64,000 bases of DNA from Paenibacillus etheri (GCF_001012825.1 NZ_LCZJ02000034.1:1-64000); one strand, 5' to 3'; positions 25,680 through 34,815 are shown, counted from the stretch's first letter. Program-made: numbers and translations. The notes: generated by a model from the sequence alone, not told the origin.

Positions 25680-26207
25680 TTAACACCCAATTCCAAACCC
25701 TTTTGCTGCTGCGGCGGCAATTTGTTCAGCCATAACCATAACTCTATGTAGTGGAGTCGTCTGCAGCGTTCGATAGGGCTTTGGACCATTGATATCTACA
25801 ATCGCCGCCAAGCTATAATGCCCCACTGCAGGAAGGCATACCCCCACCGATTGAGCTGGCTGAAGGGACTCATTCGATACGAAGTAATATCCAAGAGCTA
25901 CTGGAGGTCCTAGGCAAGCATCCACAGCAATAATGATATGCTCAGGTGGAATCTCAGCGACTCTGGCCACCAAATTATCTGCATCGCAAGGAGATGGCAA
26001 CGTACCGATTACGTGCGGAAAGCCATATTCAAGAAGTTTGCTGCCTGTTAATGGACCGAGAGCATCACCTGTAGAGCGATCTGTTCCGATACACAGAAAC
26101 GTAACTTTCTCAGCGGAATGCAGCGCAGCAATTTCCATAAAAAAGGACACCAAGCCTACATCGTCCATTTTGCTTCGTTTTCCGCTTCCCTGTTCTCTAA
26201 TTGCCAA
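25680..26207 (-). CDS. yyaC: Spore protease YyaC
   Basis: 175 residues, DUF1256/YyaC family, with a germination-protease-like phosphorylase fold. Key segments: LCIGTDRSTGDALGPLTGSKL, TLPSPCDADNL, IIAVDACLGPP and VCLPAVGHYSLAAIVDINGP. Members are found in endospore formers and are expressed in sporulation. The start is TTG at 26207, with GGGAGG seven nt upstream; an ATG at 26243 has only AAAGG almost touching it. Its presence supports an endospore-forming host. Confidence 0.9.
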   Translation of the reverse strand: MAIREQGSGKRSKMDDVGLVSFFMEIAALHSAEKVTFLCIGTDRSTGDALGPLTGSKLLEYGFPHVIGTLPSPCDADNLVARVAEIPPEHIIIAVDACLGPPVALGYYFVSNESLQPAQSVGVCLPAVGHYSLAAIVDINGPKPYRTLQTTPLHRVMVMAEQIAAAAAKGFGIGC

Positions 26208-26351
26208 TACCTTTCCTCCCTTCGATGATATTTTTGATTTCATGCCTTTAATTTAACATGATTTTTGTGGGCCCGACAAAAAAATGGTGATCAAGCTCAC
26301 AATCATGGTAAAATACATGGATCAGTATACAGAGAGGATGTTAATAACCCT

Positions 26352-26576
26352 ATGGATTTGACACAACCTAGTCAGGAAAATGTTGAATATATGATCGAGG
26401 CTATCAAGAACAAACTGAAGATGGCAAGTGCTGCTGCAATGCAAGCCTCCGCTTTTTCAGTAGATAAATATGAAGATATCTTCGATGTCTATGAGGTAGC
26501 CATGGGCAGCGATAGACTCAGTATTTCTCAGGTGGAAGCGCTCGTCTCCGAACTCGGCCGTCTACGTCAGAAATAA
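26352..26576 (+). CDS. DUF1128 family protein
   Basis: 74 residues, helical, with the DUF1128 pattern ENVEYMIEAIKNKLKMASAAAMQASAFSVDKYEDI...EVAMGSDRLSISQVEALVSELG. Small cytosolic proteins of this family are widespread in Bacilli and uncharacterised. The ATG at 26352 is preceded by AGAGAGGATG at a rather long spacing; longer in-frame starts would read through the probable promoter (TAAAAT near 26310). Confidence 0.85.
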   Translation: MDLTQPSQENVEYMIEAIKNKLKMASAAAMQASAFSVDKYEDIFDVYEVAMGSDRLSISQVEALVSELGRLRQK

Positions 26577-26592
26577 TTGTTCTCCGTTTACA

Positions 26593-26646
26593 AAAAGAGC
26601 CCCTCGCTGCGTATCCGAGATGGATGCACAGTAAGGGGCTCCTTTT
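26593..26646. terminator. Bidirectional terminator
   Basis: GAGCCCCT (26597-26604) and AGGGGCTC (26634-26641) are flanked by A5 and CTTTT. It serves the convergent DUF1128 and asparaginase genes. Confidence 0.85.
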
Positions 26647-26652
26647 AAGTTC

Positions 26653-27657
26653 CTATTTCATGAAATGAAGCTGAAATTCTGTATCCGCATGACCTACCCG
26701 CGTACCACCGTCATTGTAAATCACACCTGAAAATGCATTACGCAGCTTTTCTAAAGTATTCTTCTGACTGTATCCAATCTGATTTAAAATCGCCTGTACA
26801 ATAAGTCCCCACTCTTCTTCTGATCCATCTAGAATCTTGAAGGCAATGCCCAGTCGCTCACGGCGCAACCCGAAGCAATATACGCCTTTAAATCCACCCT
26901 TAGCAATAATATTATCATCTTCCAAAAGGATTGAATCGAGTCGTCCAGACCCAGAAACCATCTCCGGATGAGCATTCATGGCCGCAGTGATCGTAGTGAC
27001 CGCTTTGCGAGTAGCCTCGTCAGCAATTAAATCAGGATTGGCTAATTTCAAATAAGCAGTCGCCAAGGCTGTCAAAGGCATGGCAAATACCGGCAGACCG
27101 CATCCATCTGTACCTAGACCAATACTGTCTGGTGCCACGCCAGCCATATAAGCAATGGTATCTATAATCTCACGCTGAACCGTTTGCTCCGGCTGAGAGT
27201 ATTCTTCAAGTGGCAGTCCTTTGAGCTTACTATACGATAAAATCCCCATGTGCTTGCCCGCACAGTTATGATAGAACTTTCTTTTGCCCGCTCCGCGGAT
27301 AGCACTCTCTCTACTCGTATAATCCAGTGGATAGCTAGTGGCACATATCATTTTTTGCTCATCAATGCCAATCTTGGAGGAAATACTCTCCAGCGCGGCA
27401 ACATGATAGCTCTCTCCTCGGTGAGAAGCAGTCATTAGGGCAACCTCAGCAGGTGTAAAACCATAATACTCCACGATCCCTCCACGTATGCCTGGAATAG
27501 CCTGAAGTGGCTTGGCCGCTGAACGGGTAAAGGATACAAACTCAGGATCACCTGCATATCCCTTTACGTTCCCGCCTTCTCCTACGATAGCAATATGTCC
27601 ACTATGGACACATTCCAGCAAATCCGCCCGATATTCTCGTACTAATACTGTTTCCAT
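26653..27657 (-). CDS. L-asparaginase II family (thermolabile type) asparaginase
   Basis: 334 residues of the PF06089 family: FTRSAAKPLQAIPGIRGG, MTASHRGESYHVAALESI, NCAGKHMGILSYSKLKG and GLGTDGCGLPVFAMPL are the conserved blocks, with the serine/lysine catalytic elements in SAAK and SHRGE. It hydrolyses asparagine to aspartate and ammonia in the cytosol. The start at 27657 follows AGAGGAGAG; an upstream in-frame extension lacks a site. No signal peptide is present. Confidence 0.88.
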   Translation of the reverse strand: METVLVREYRADLLECVHSGHIAIVGEGGNVKGYAGDPEFVSFTRSAAKPLQAIPGIRGGIVEYYGFTPAEVALMTASHRGESYHVAALESISSKIGIDEQKMICATSYPLDYTSRESAIRGAGKRKFYHNCAGKHMGILSYSKLKGLPLEEYSQPEQTVQREIIDTIAYMAGVAPDSIGLGTDGCGLPVFAMPLTALATAYLKLANPDLIADEATRKAVTTITAAMNAHPEMVSGSGRLDSILLEDDNIIAKGGFKGVYCFGLRRERLGIAFKILDGSEEEWGLIVQAILNQIGYSQKNTLEKLRNAFSGVIYNDGGTRVGHADTEFQLHFMK

Positions 27658-27736
27658 GGTAACTCTCCTCTTTTCTCTTGATGCTCTATAACTCACAAGG
27701 ATTTATTAGGATTCTACATTTAATAAATGCTAGAAA

Positions 27737-27763
27737 ATAACCCCGCGCTCCGGGGATTTTTTG
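27737..27763. terminator. GC-rich hairpin upstream of the asparaginase gene
   Basis: CCCCG...CGGGG with a short loop is followed on the plus strand by ATTTTTTG. No plus-strand gene precedes it, so it may block antisense or residual mdx readthrough. Confidence 0.45.
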
Positions 27764-27870
27764 TACATCACAAATTCCCTTAAGTGTTAGTTCCATGAGG
27801 AATTCTACTCCTATTTTCATCATTCTTCAATCCTCTCCACACCAAGAAGATTTTAGAAACCAGCTTTAAA

Positions 27871-27926
27871 ATAAAAAACCACTTCCTCTCAGATTCTTGC
27901 GCTTCTGAAAAGGAAGTGGTTTTTAT
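27871..27926. terminator. Terminator of the mdxEFG operon
   Basis: ACCACTTCCT (27879-27888) pairs with AGGAAGTGGT (27911-27920), flanked by A-runs and T-runs in both directions. It lies 40 bp past the mdxG stop. Confidence 0.85.
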
Positions 27927-27965
27927 GGAATTCATTACCTGCTGTAGAGTGGAGCGCAAATCGAA

Positions 27966-28802
27966 CTAACCCTTACTTGCACCCGCGGTCAGACCGTCCA
28001 CCAGGAAACGCTGAAGGAAAATGAACAGCAGCGTGACCGGGAGAGCAACCAGTACCGCTCCGGCGGCGAACAATGTGAATTCAGTCGAATTGCTTTGATT
28101 CACCATCCGGAAAAGCCCGACAGCGAGCGTTCTCGTCTCTTCCGTACGCAATACAAGATCCGCGAATATGAAATCCACAAAGCAGCCATTAAATATCATA
28201 AGACTGGCATAGGTAAGCATCGGTTTGGACAGCGGGATCATTATAGAGAGAAAAACTTTCATATGGCTCGCCCCGTCCATCCGCGCAGCATCTTCCAGAC
28301 TTTTTGGAATAGTATCAAAAAATCCTTTAGCCACAAACACATTCGTGATAATGGCGCCACTGCTGTATACAAGCACAAGTGCCCAATGGGAATTCAGTAG
28401 CCCAAGCGTGTTCAGCAGCACGTAAACTGCAATCATAGCCATGAATCCCGGAAACATTTGCAGAACTAGGAGCGCGGTAAGTGTCGTTTTTCTGCCCGTG
28501 AACCGATATCGAGAGATGGCATACGAAGTCAACAGCAACAGAAAAGTGCCAAGTAACGTAGACAGCGCCGCAACCTTTAGTGTATTCATGAACCAAATCA
28601 AATATTTAGTTTGCTCAAACAGTTCCTTGTAATGAATGAACGTGAAATTTTTAGGAATCAACGAGTCGCTGAACAAACTGTTTCCCGTCTTGAATGAAGA
28701 CATAATAATCCAAAAAGCTGGAAAAAGACTAATAAAACTGAGCACAATCAGTAACAAATGGCTTCCAAATGTTTTTAACGCTTCCGTCAGTTTTGGCTTC
28801 AT
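27966..28802 (-). CDS. mdxG: Maltodextrin ABC transporter permease MdxG
   Basis: 278 residues, the length of Bacillus MdxG, with six transmembrane helices. The EAA loop that contacts the ATPase reads SLEDAARMDGASHMKVFLSIMIPLSKP (about 185-211). It overlaps mdxF by 4 nt and has GGAGG upstream. With MdxF it forms the membrane channel for maltodextrins delivered by MdxE. No ATPase gene is in the cluster; as in Bacillus, a shared MsmX-type ATPase is presumably used. Confidence 0.9.
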   Translation of the reverse strand: MKPKLTEALKTFGSHLLLIVLSFISLFPAFWIIMSSFKTGNSLFSDSLIPKNFTFIHYKELFEQTKYLIWFMNTLKVAALSTLLGTFLLLLTSYAISRYRFTGRKTTLTALLVLQMFPGFMAMIAVYVLLNTLGLLNSHWALVLVYSSGAIITNVFVAKGFFDTIPKSLEDAARMDGASHMKVFLSIMIPLSKPMLTYASLMIFNGCFVDFIFADLVLRTEETRTLAVGLFRMVNQSNSTEFTLFAAGAVLVALPVTLLFIFLQRFLVDGLTAGASKG

Positions 28803-30106
28803 GCAATCATATCCTCCTCTTTGTAGGATCGCGTTCGGCGGTAGCTCCAGATGGAGAAGGTCGCGACCAGCAGGAAGATGACAATCCCGATTACGGAAGC
28901 AAAGCTATATTGCGACTGGTTAAGCGCCAGTTTGTAGAGCCAAGTCACCAGTAGATCGGTATGGCCCGCGTACTGGTAATTCGGATTGACCGGTTCTCCG
29001 TTGGTCATTAGGTAAATGACATTAAAGCTGTTAATGTTACCGGCAAACTGCATGATCAGGATAGGAGCGGTCGCGAACAGCACCATAGGCAGTGTAACCA
29101 TGCGGAATTTGTAGAATGCCCCAGCTCCGTCCACTTCAGCAGCTTCGTACATATCCCTTGGAATCGTTGTCAGTACCCCAAAGGCCAGAATCATAGTAAC
29201 CGGAATTCCGATCCACATATTAGCCAGAATTACGGTGACCTTAGCCCAGAAAGGATTAGTCAGCCAGGCCGCCCCCTCTAGTCCCATAGCTCTTAAATAA
29301 CTATTGATCGGTCCGAACTGATTATTGAACATATTGCGCATGACGAGCAGAGAAATCATATTAGGAATAGCGAAGGGAACGATCAGAAGTGTACGCCAAA
29401 GCTTTTTGCACCGAACACGGGGCTGGTGAATAAGTACGGCGATGAGCACACCTCCAATGTAAGTCGTCGCAGTAGCAATAATCGCCCAGATCAGTGTCCA
29501 AGTCAGCACTCCGCCAAAGGTAGAACTCCATACATCCAAACTTAGCATTTTATTAAAATTACCGAAACCCACCCAGTCTACTAGATGCGCAGGCGGTAAA
29601 ATCGGGTCGGCATAGTTCGTAAATGCTAAGAGCACTGAAAAAACAAGCGGCAATATCGTCAGAAAAACTACAGCCACAAATGGTATCGCTAATACAAGAT
29701 AGGCGAAATTTCTACGTCCCATATATCTGAGCGATTCACCGAATGAATGAATGGGCTCTTTCCGGTCTCGCGCAGCTCCAACTAGGAAAGCGTCCCTGAT
29801 ATTCAGTAAATGAAAAGCTGTATAAAACAACAGCGCCAGCAATGACATCAGACCATTGATCATCATAAAAATGGAGTGGTCGCCCTCCACCATTCGGGTT
29901 AATTTACCTACCTTGACCATACGGCTTGGAAACTCACCAAGTGTGATCAAACCCTGCAAATAACCCATTAGATCATGAGCAATAAAATAGATTCCCGCAG
30001 ATCCCACCAGCAGAAATACTAATCCTTTCAGCCACTGTCGATTGAAGAACTGGCCCAGTCCCGGAATAATAGCCGAGAGTAGCGCTGCGCCTGTTTTTTT
30101 GTGCAT
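28799..30106 (-). CDS. mdxF: Maltodextrin ABC transporter permease MdxF
   Basis: 435 residues, equal to Bacillus MdxF. An N-terminal extension with helices (IPGLGQFFNRQWLKGLVFLLVGSAGIYF and a second pair) precedes the MetI-like core, giving eight helices as in MalF. The EAA motif is in DMYEAAEVDGAGAFYKFRMVTLPMV (about 335). It lies 19 bp after mdxE and is coupled to mdxG. Confidence 0.9.
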   Translation of the reverse strand: MHKKTGAALLSAIIPGLGQFFNRQWLKGLVFLLVGSAGIYFIAHDLMGYLQGLITLGEFPSRMVKVGKLTRMVEGDHSIFMMINGLMSLLALLFYTAFHLLNIRDAFLVGAARDRKEPIHSFGESLRYMGRRNFAYLVLAIPFVAVVFLTILPLVFSVLLAFTNYADPILPPAHLVDWVGFGNFNKMLSLDVWSSTFGGVLTWTLIWAIIATATTYIGGVLIAVLIHQPRVRCKKLWRTLLIVPFAIPNMISLLVMRNMFNNQFGPINSYLRAMGLEGAAWLTNPFWAKVTVILANMWIGIPVTMILAFGVLTTIPRDMYEAAEVDGAGAFYKFRMVTLPMVLFATAPILIMQFAGNINSFNVIYLMTNGEPVNPNYQYAGHTDLLVTWLYKLALNQSQYSFASVIGIVIFLLVATFSIWSYRRTRSYKEEDMIA

Positions 30107-30125
30107 AGGTCAAATCACCTGTCCT

Positions 30126-31460
30126 TTACTTCGAATCCAGATCAGCCTGAATCGTTGATACGGTCTTATCGAGCGTCTGCTTAACATCAAGACCCGGGTC
30201 GTTCCACAGGGATACAAATGCTGCCTTTAGCGGTTCCCAGACGGATTTGATTTCCGATAGGGAAGGCATCGGCACAGAGTGTTGGAACTGCTCGAAGAAT
30301 CCACTTATAATCGGATCATCTTTGATTACCGGCGCTTCTCCAGCTTCAATGTTCGCAGGAATTGCACCCGTCATTTCAAAGTTCTTGAGCTGATTTTCCT
30401 TATTGCTTGCAAAATGCGCGAACAAGCGGCTAGCGACCGGATATGCCGTATAGGAATTGACATAATACGATTTAACTCCGGAAAAAGAAACGCTGTCTTG
30501 TCCGTCAGGTCCCTTCGGAAGAGGCGCCACTCCAAGGTTGACATGATCCTTGAACATCGCTATGGACCAAGGCCCGTCGATGTTCATCGCCAGCTTGCCT
30601 TCCTGAAACAATTGGGTTTTAACGTCATAGGTGATATCTCCTGCATTCAATGGCAGAATTCCTTTTAAGCTCTGAAGAAAGGTAAATCCTTTGACGGTGC
30701 CTTCATTATTCAATCCGATATCCTTGACATTCGTATTGTTGTCACCGTAAATGTATCCGCCGAAGCTGCCAATGAATGGATAGCTGTAATATCCGACGAA
30801 TTCCCACATGATCGCAAATTTGTTCTCTTTCGGCTTATTGTACGTATTGGCAAAAGCGACCACATCATCCCAAGTTTTTGGAGCTTCGGAAATCAGATCC
30901 TTGTTGTAGAACAGCGCATAGGTTTCCACCGATTTAGGATAACCGTACAGGATACCTTCATAAGTCGATGCCTGGATGGCTGTCTCCACCATCGTTGATT
31001 TCGTTTCTTCCTCAAACACATCATTTGGCAAAAGCAACCCTGCTTTGACAGCCTGACCGATCTGATCATGCGGGAGAGTCAACACATCGGCAGCTAGTTT
31101 GGACGGGCCATCTGTTGCCAACCTTGTTCCCTGATCGCCGCCCGCCATTTCCTCAACCGTAACAGGAACGCCGTATTCTTTTTCGAAGTCAGCGGCTAAC
31201 TGCTTCATGTATTCAACCTGCTCCTTGGCTTCCCAGACCGTTAATTCGGCCCCAGCTTCCGGTTTCAGCTCCTCTTCGGCGGGATTCGTCTCATTTGTAG
31301 TTCCCCCCGGGTCGTTCACCGTGGAATTCGGGCTTGAATTCGGCTGTGCCGTAGAGTTCCCATTGCCTGAACCGCAAGCCGTAACCGTCAATACCAGCAG
31401 CAGACTTAGGACCAAACTAAATGATACCGCTTGCATTTTAGAACGTTTACTTTTCTTCAT
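30126..31460 (-). CDS. mdxE: Maltodextrin-binding lipoprotein MdxE
   Basis: 444 residues. Lipoprotein signal peptide with lipobox VTAC (Cys about 29), a Ser/Asn/Pro linker (30-65), then a MalE-type cluster-B binding fold: LTVWEAKEQVEYMKQLAADFEKEYG, ALFYNKDLISEAPKTWDDV and NIDGPWSIAMFKDHVNLGVAPLPKG. It delivers maltodextrins to MdxFG. AAAGGGGAG precedes the ATG. The 5' leader holds a strong terminator-like hairpin (31523-31570) and an overlapping alternative hairpin, so expression is probably controlled after initiation as well. Confidence 0.93.
   Translation of the reverse strand: MKKSKRSKMQAVSFSLVLSLLLVLTVTACGSGNGNSTAQPNSSPNSTVNDPGGTTNETNPAEEELKPEAGAELTVWEAKEQVEYMKQLAADFEKEYGVPVTVEEMAGGDQGTRLATDGPSKLAADVLTLPHDQIGQAVKAGLLLPNDVFEEETKSTMVETAIQASTYEGILYGYPKSVETYALFYNKDLISEAPKTWDDVVAFANTYNKPKENKFAIMWEFVGYYSYPFIGSFGGYIYGDNNTNVKDIGLNNEGTVKGFTFLQSLKGILPLNAGDITYDVKTQLFQEGKLAMNIDGPWSIAMFKDHVNLGVAPLPKGPDGQDSVSFSGVKSYYVNSYTAYPVASRLFAHFASNKENQLKNFEMTGAIPANIEAGEAPVIKDDPIISGFFEQFQHSVPMPSLSEIKSVWEPLKAAFVSLWNDPGLDVKQTLDKTVSTIQADLDSK
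31422..31435. promoter_or_regulatory. Candidate cre (CcpA) site within the mdxE start
   Basis: On the minus strand TGCAAGCGGTATCA matches the CcpA consensus TGWAANCGNTNWCA with one mismatch. It lies over codons 9-13 of mdxE. Catabolite repression from early coding sites is known for sugar operons, and Bacillus mdx is CcpA-controlled. Confidence 0.45.
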
Positions 31461-31520
31461 TTGCTCATCTCCCCTTTATTCATAAGTGATCAGACCTAAC
31501 ACGCATAGAAAAAAGAGCAT

Positions 31521-31583
31521 GCAAAAAAGGTACAACCTCATTTGCACAAAGTGCCGAGGTTGTACCTTTTAGGTAACAGTGCC
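31521..31583 (-). promoter_or_regulatory. mdxEFG leader: antiterminator-like hairpin overlapping an intrinsic terminator
   Basis: On the minus strand AAAGGC is followed by TGTTACC (31578-31572), loop TAAAA, and GGTACA (31566-31561), an imperfect stem with one bulged T. GGTACA is also the start of a 15-bp perfect terminator stem (31570-31556 with 31537-31523) that ends in TTTTTTGC. The two hairpins are mutually exclusive. The layout resembles BglG-type antiterminator targets, but the sequence is not a canonical one. The nplT leader shows the same arrangement. Confidence 0.65.
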
Positions 31584-31630
31584 TTTAATTTGTATGCGTA
31601 TTACGAAAAATCAAGTTCGCTCGCCCTCAT

Positions 31631-31658
31631 TCTATAATACCCATAATTTGGATTGCAA
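31631..31658 (-). promoter_or_regulatory. Probable mdxEFG promoter
   Basis: On the minus strand TTGCAA (31658-31653), a 16-bp spacer and TATAGA (31636-31631) would start a leader of roughly 165 nt that includes the attenuator. The -35 lies inside the palindrome GATTGCAATC, a possible regulator site. Confidence 0.4.
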
Positions 31659-31824
31659 TCAGAATATAGATCCAAATGGGACGATTTAATAGCACTTTTC
31701 TTGTTCTTTCTTATATTTTCTCCTATTATCAACTGCATACTAAATATTCCATATCTGAAATTCACATAAAATAATCTCTTGCTTTAATCTTGAGGGGTAT
31801 GATAAGATTCAGACAAAATTTAAA

Positions 31825-31880
31825 GGCAATGAAACCGCCAAGGGTTCAACCTCTGATAATTATGAGGTTGGCCCTTTTTT
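31825..31880 (+). promoter_or_regulatory. nplT leader: antiterminator-like hairpin overlapping an intrinsic terminator
   Basis: AAAGGC is followed by TGAAACC (31830-31836), loop GCCAA, and GGGTTCA (31842-31848), a stem with one mismatch. GGGTTCA also begins the terminator arm GGGTTCAACCTC (31842-31853), which pairs with GAGGTTGGCCC (31864-31874) before TTTTTTG. The order of elements and the AAAGGC and CAACCTC anchors are the same as in the mdxEFG leader, while the stem bases differ and still pair. The -10 is probably TATGAT at 31798-31803. Confidence 0.65.
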
Positions 31881-31914
31881 GCGTTTACATGCCGTGAAGG
31901 GATGGAAATTGATT

Positions 31915-33675
31915 ATGATTCAACAAGAAGCCGTTTATCATCGTATGGGGCAGAATTGGTCCTATGCCTACGATGAGTCTACACTACATATTCGCATAAG
32001 AACTAAACGAGATAACGTGTCAAAGATTGATCTTTTCTGCGGAGATAAATACGGTTGGGACAAAACCCATGAGGTTATTCCCATGCAGCACATGGCTTCT
32101 GACAGCTTATTCGATTATTGGCAGGCTGCGGTCCGTCCTGTTTATCGCAGACTCACTTACTATTTTGCACTTTATGACGGAGATGAGGTGCTTTATTATT
32201 TGGAAAAAGGCTTCTTCTCAGCGCCTCCAGTCATAATATATGAAGGCCTATTCGACTTTCCTTTCTTGAACCGTGAAGATGTACACTCCCCTCCAGCATG
32301 GGTGAAGGATGCAGTATTTTATCAAATTTTCCCGGAGCGTTTCGCAAATGGTGATCCTACCAATGATCCGGCAGATGTGTTAGATTGGGGCGGTACGCCG
32401 AGTCCCCGGAATTTCTTCGGAGGAGACTTGCAAGGTGTGCTAGATCATTTGGATTATCTCTGTGAATTGGGTATCACCGCCATATATTTCAATCCTCTGT
32501 TTGAGGCAACCACCAATCATAAATATGATATAAAGGATTATTTCTTGGTGGACCCTCATTTGGGAACCAACGCATTGCTAAAAGAACTTGTGGACGCCTG
32601 TCATTCCAAAGGTATCCGCGTCATTCTAGACGGTGTCTTTAATCATTGCGGTCATACCTTTCCGCCATTTGTTGATCTGCTCACCAACGGGCGCTCTTCC
32701 CGTTATGCCGATTGGTTTCATGTACGTGAGTGGCCACCACAGGTCATCGACGGAATTCCCACCTATGACACATTTGCATTCGAGCCTATCATGCCAAAAT
32801 TCAACACTGAGAATCCGGAAGTCAAAGATTATCTGTTGAATGTTGGCCGTTATTGGATTGAGGAAATCGGTGTAGACGGCTGGCGGCTTGATGTCGCGAA
32901 TGAAGTCTCTCATACATTCTGGCGACAATTCCGTAATACGATCAAAAGCATTAATCCAGAAGCCTATCTAGTAGGCGAAATTATGCATGATTCCTTGCCG
33001 TGGCTACTAGGCGATCAATTTGACGGCGTAATGAATTATCCACTAACCAATATTCAGATTAATTTCTTCGCTCACGGGCATATCAATGCTGCACAATTCT
33101 CTCTATCGATAGCTGCTATGCTAGCAAATTACCCGCAGCAAATTACAGAGGCTGCCTTTAATCTATTAGACAGCCATGACACAACTCGTTTCCTGACTCT
33201 TTGCGGTGGTGACATCCGGAGATTAAAGCTGGCCGTTTTGTTCCAAATGACCTTTCAGGGAGCACCATGTATTTACTATGGCGATGAAATCGGTATGGAA
33301 GGTAAATATGACCCCGATAATCGCAAATGTATGGAGTGGGACATCCAGAAACAGAACAGGGAACTGTTCGAATACTATCGCTGGACGATCGGTCTTCGTA
33401 AGTCGCATACTGCATTCCGTGGTAGCGGGTTTAAATCGCTCGAGATCCCGGACCACCCAAGCCTGCTTGTTTATGAACGGTGGGACGAACACAACCGCTT
33501 CTTAATCGTGCTCAACAATGAAGAGGTGTTAGTCGACGCCACCATTCCTGTGCCCGGGACGGATGCTATATGGGTAAACCTAGAGACGCAAAAGCGAACA
33601 GAAACCTTCACATCATTACTACATCTGAATCTGCCCGAATTCGGCTATGCGGTATTCCAAGTTGTTAATAATTAG
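31915..33675 (+). CDS. nplT: Neopullulanase/cyclomaltodextrinase (GH13_20)
   Basis: 586 residues from the ATG at 31915 (a TTG at 31909 has slightly better spacing from AAGGG). An N-terminal CBM34-type beta domain (1-120) is followed by the GH13 barrel. Catalytic residues: nucleophile Asp326 (GWRLDVAN), acid/base Glu355 (LVGEIMHD) and stabiliser Asp422 (LDSHDTTR). The [14 protein letters not shown] signature marks the cyclomaltodextrinase, neopullulanase and maltogenic amylase subgroup. There is no signal peptide, so it acts in the cytosol on imported cyclic or branched maltodextrins. It is divergent from mdxEFG and is equivalent to Bacillus NplT (YvdF). Confidence 0.93.
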   Translation: MIQQEAVYHRMGQNWSYAYDESTLHIRIRTKRDNVSKIDLFCGDKYGWDKTHEVIPMQHMASDSLFDYWQAAVRPVYRRLTYYFALYDGDEVLYYLEKGFFSAPPVIIYEGLFDFPFLNREDVHSPPAWVKDAVFYQIFPERFANGDPTNDPADVLDWGGTPSPRNFFGGDLQGVLDHLDYLCELGITAIYFNPLFEATTNHKYDIKDYFLVDPHLGTNALLKELVDACHSKGIRVILDGVFNHCGHTFPPFVDLLTNGRSSRYADWFHVREWPPQVIDGIPTYDTFAFEPIMPKFNTENPEVKDYLLNVGRYWIEEIGVDGWRLDVANEVSHTFWRQFRNTIKSINPEAYLVGEIMHDSLPWLLGDQFDGVMNYPLTNIQINFFAHGHINAAQFSLSIAAMLANYPQQITEAAFNLLDSHDTTRFLTLCGGDIRRLKLAVLFQMTFQGAPCIYYGDEIGMEGKYDPDNRKCMEWDIQKQNRELFEYYRWTIGLRKSHTAFRGSGFKSLEIPDHPSLLVYERWDEHNRFLIVLNNEEVLVDATIPVPGTDAIWVNLETQKRTETFTSLLHLNLPEFGYAVFQVVNN

Positions 33676-33781
33676 TCCATAACAAGAGTCTCCCGCAATC
33701 TACGCCTTGCTCATCAATTGTTTCAGCCTATACGCCAAAGTTTAAATACGAAGTAAGATAACTTATAAGGAGTGATTGGTG

Positions 33782-34291
33782 ATGAGTAACGTAGAACATA
33801 AAGTAGAGCATGAAGTAGAAAACGGAAGCAACTTTTTCAAAGGTATCTTTATTGGTAGCTTAATAGGTGCTGCAGCAGCCCTGTTATTTGCACCAAAGCC
33901 TGGTCGTGAAATACGCAGTGATCTGTCCGACAAACTTACACTTGCTACTGACAAAACTAAAGAAGTTGCTGGCGTTGTAACTGACAAAACCAAAGCCATT
34001 GCCACAACTGTAGGTGAAAAAGCAACTGATCTGGCTAGTACGGTTTCAGTTAAAGCCTCTGACATCTACACTACTGTCAGTGACAGCAAACAGCAAATTG
34101 CCGCTACCCTTCAAGACGCAGGCAGCAAAATTGGTGACACTGTAAGTGAAGCCTCAAATAATGTAGCATCTGATGTTAAAGACGCTTCTAAAGAAGTGGC
34201 TGACGAAGCCAAAGCATCCTCTAAAGAAGTCACCGATGAGGCTAAAGATGCGAAAGAGGATGTTAAATCCTCCTATAAATCCAGTTACTAA
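33782..34291 (+). CDS. YtxH domain-containing protein
   Basis: 169 residues. One transmembrane helix (FFKGIFIGSLIGAAAALLFAPKPGREIR, the YtxH signature) near residue 20 is followed by a long amphipathic, Lys/Ala/Thr/Asp-rich helical tail with 11-residue-like periodicity, similar to LEA-type desiccation proteins. Bacillus YtxH belongs to the SigB general-stress regulon. AAGGAGTG precedes the ATG. A strong terminator follows. Confidence 0.85.
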   Translation: MSNVEHKVEHEVENGSNFFKGIFIGSLIGAAAALLFAPKPGREIRSDLSDKLTLATDKTKEVAGVVTDKTKAIATTVGEKATDLASTVSVKASDIYTTVSDSKQQIAATLQDAGSKIGDTVSEASNNVASDVKDASKEVADEAKASSKEVTDEAKDAKEDVKSSYKSSY

Positions 34292-34321
34292 TCTGCGGCA
34301 TAATACAGCTATTATTTCATC

Positions 34322-34361
34322 CGACAACAGCCAGCTGTCCGCAGCTGGCTGTTGTTTAGTT
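34322..34361 (+). terminator. Terminator of the ytxH-like gene
   Basis: ACAACAGCCAGCTG (34324-34337) pairs perfectly with CAGCTGGCTGTTGT (34342-34355), followed by TTAGTTAT. Confidence 0.8.
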
Positions 34362-34435
34362 ATACCCTAGTTTCATCTGATTGAAATAGATACTTGATGA
34401 ATGCCCGTTCGGGCTACAGAAAGCAGGGGTGCTCC

Positions 34436-34768
34436 ATGGGAGAATCAAATAGCCAAACAAAAGCATATGAAATTGATGAACATCCTTTCGAGCTACGACA
34501 TGAAGTAAAACGCTTAAACAATCGTCTGGATAAGATTGCTGCCTCACTAGAAAAATCAGAATTTAAGGATATCCTCGATAACTACTCAGATCCAAAAAAG
34601 AGAATTATCACAAATCTGATGGCCGGTATATCCCGAGGTCTCGGACTTTCTCTCGGAACGTTCATAGTCCTTGGTGTACTGGGCTACATCCTTAGCCTAT
34701 TTCTTGATGTTCCCGTGATCGGTGAGTACCTTGGCGAGATCAAAAAATACATCGATGCGAATAGCTAA
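34436..34768 (+). CDS. DUF5665 family membrane protein
   Basis: 110 residues. The N-terminal half is a charged helix (HEVKRLNNRLDKIAASLEKSEFKDILDNYSDPKKRIITNLMAGISRGLG); the C-terminal part has one transmembrane helix (LGTFIVLGVLGYILSLFL) and a short tail. The pattern is that of DUF5665 proteins of Bacillota, role unknown. The start ATG at 34436 has AGGGGTG upstream. It stands between ytxH and the convergent sigB operon. Confidence 0.75.
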   Translation: MGESNSQTKAYEIDEHPFELRHEVKRLNNRLDKIAASLEKSEFKDILDNYSDPKKRIITNLMAGISRGLGLSLGTFIVLGVLGYILSLFLDVPVIGEYLGEIKKYIDANS

Positions 34769-34815
34769 CAACTGGTCTATCTATGTCTTTCCCCCTTAAG
34801 ATTTGTAGAACACAA

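Noticed and set aside
31521-31583. T-box leader ahead of mdxEFG
   Set aside because: There is no AGGGTGG-type T-box sequence, no specifier stem, and the genes are not tRNA or amino acid related.
31825-31880. Resemblance of GGCAATG...ACCGCC...CTGAT to a fluoride riboswitch
   Set aside because: The conserved fluoride-binding core and pseudoknot sequence are not present and the downstream gene is a glucan hydrolase; the shared mdx/nplT layout explains the sequence better.
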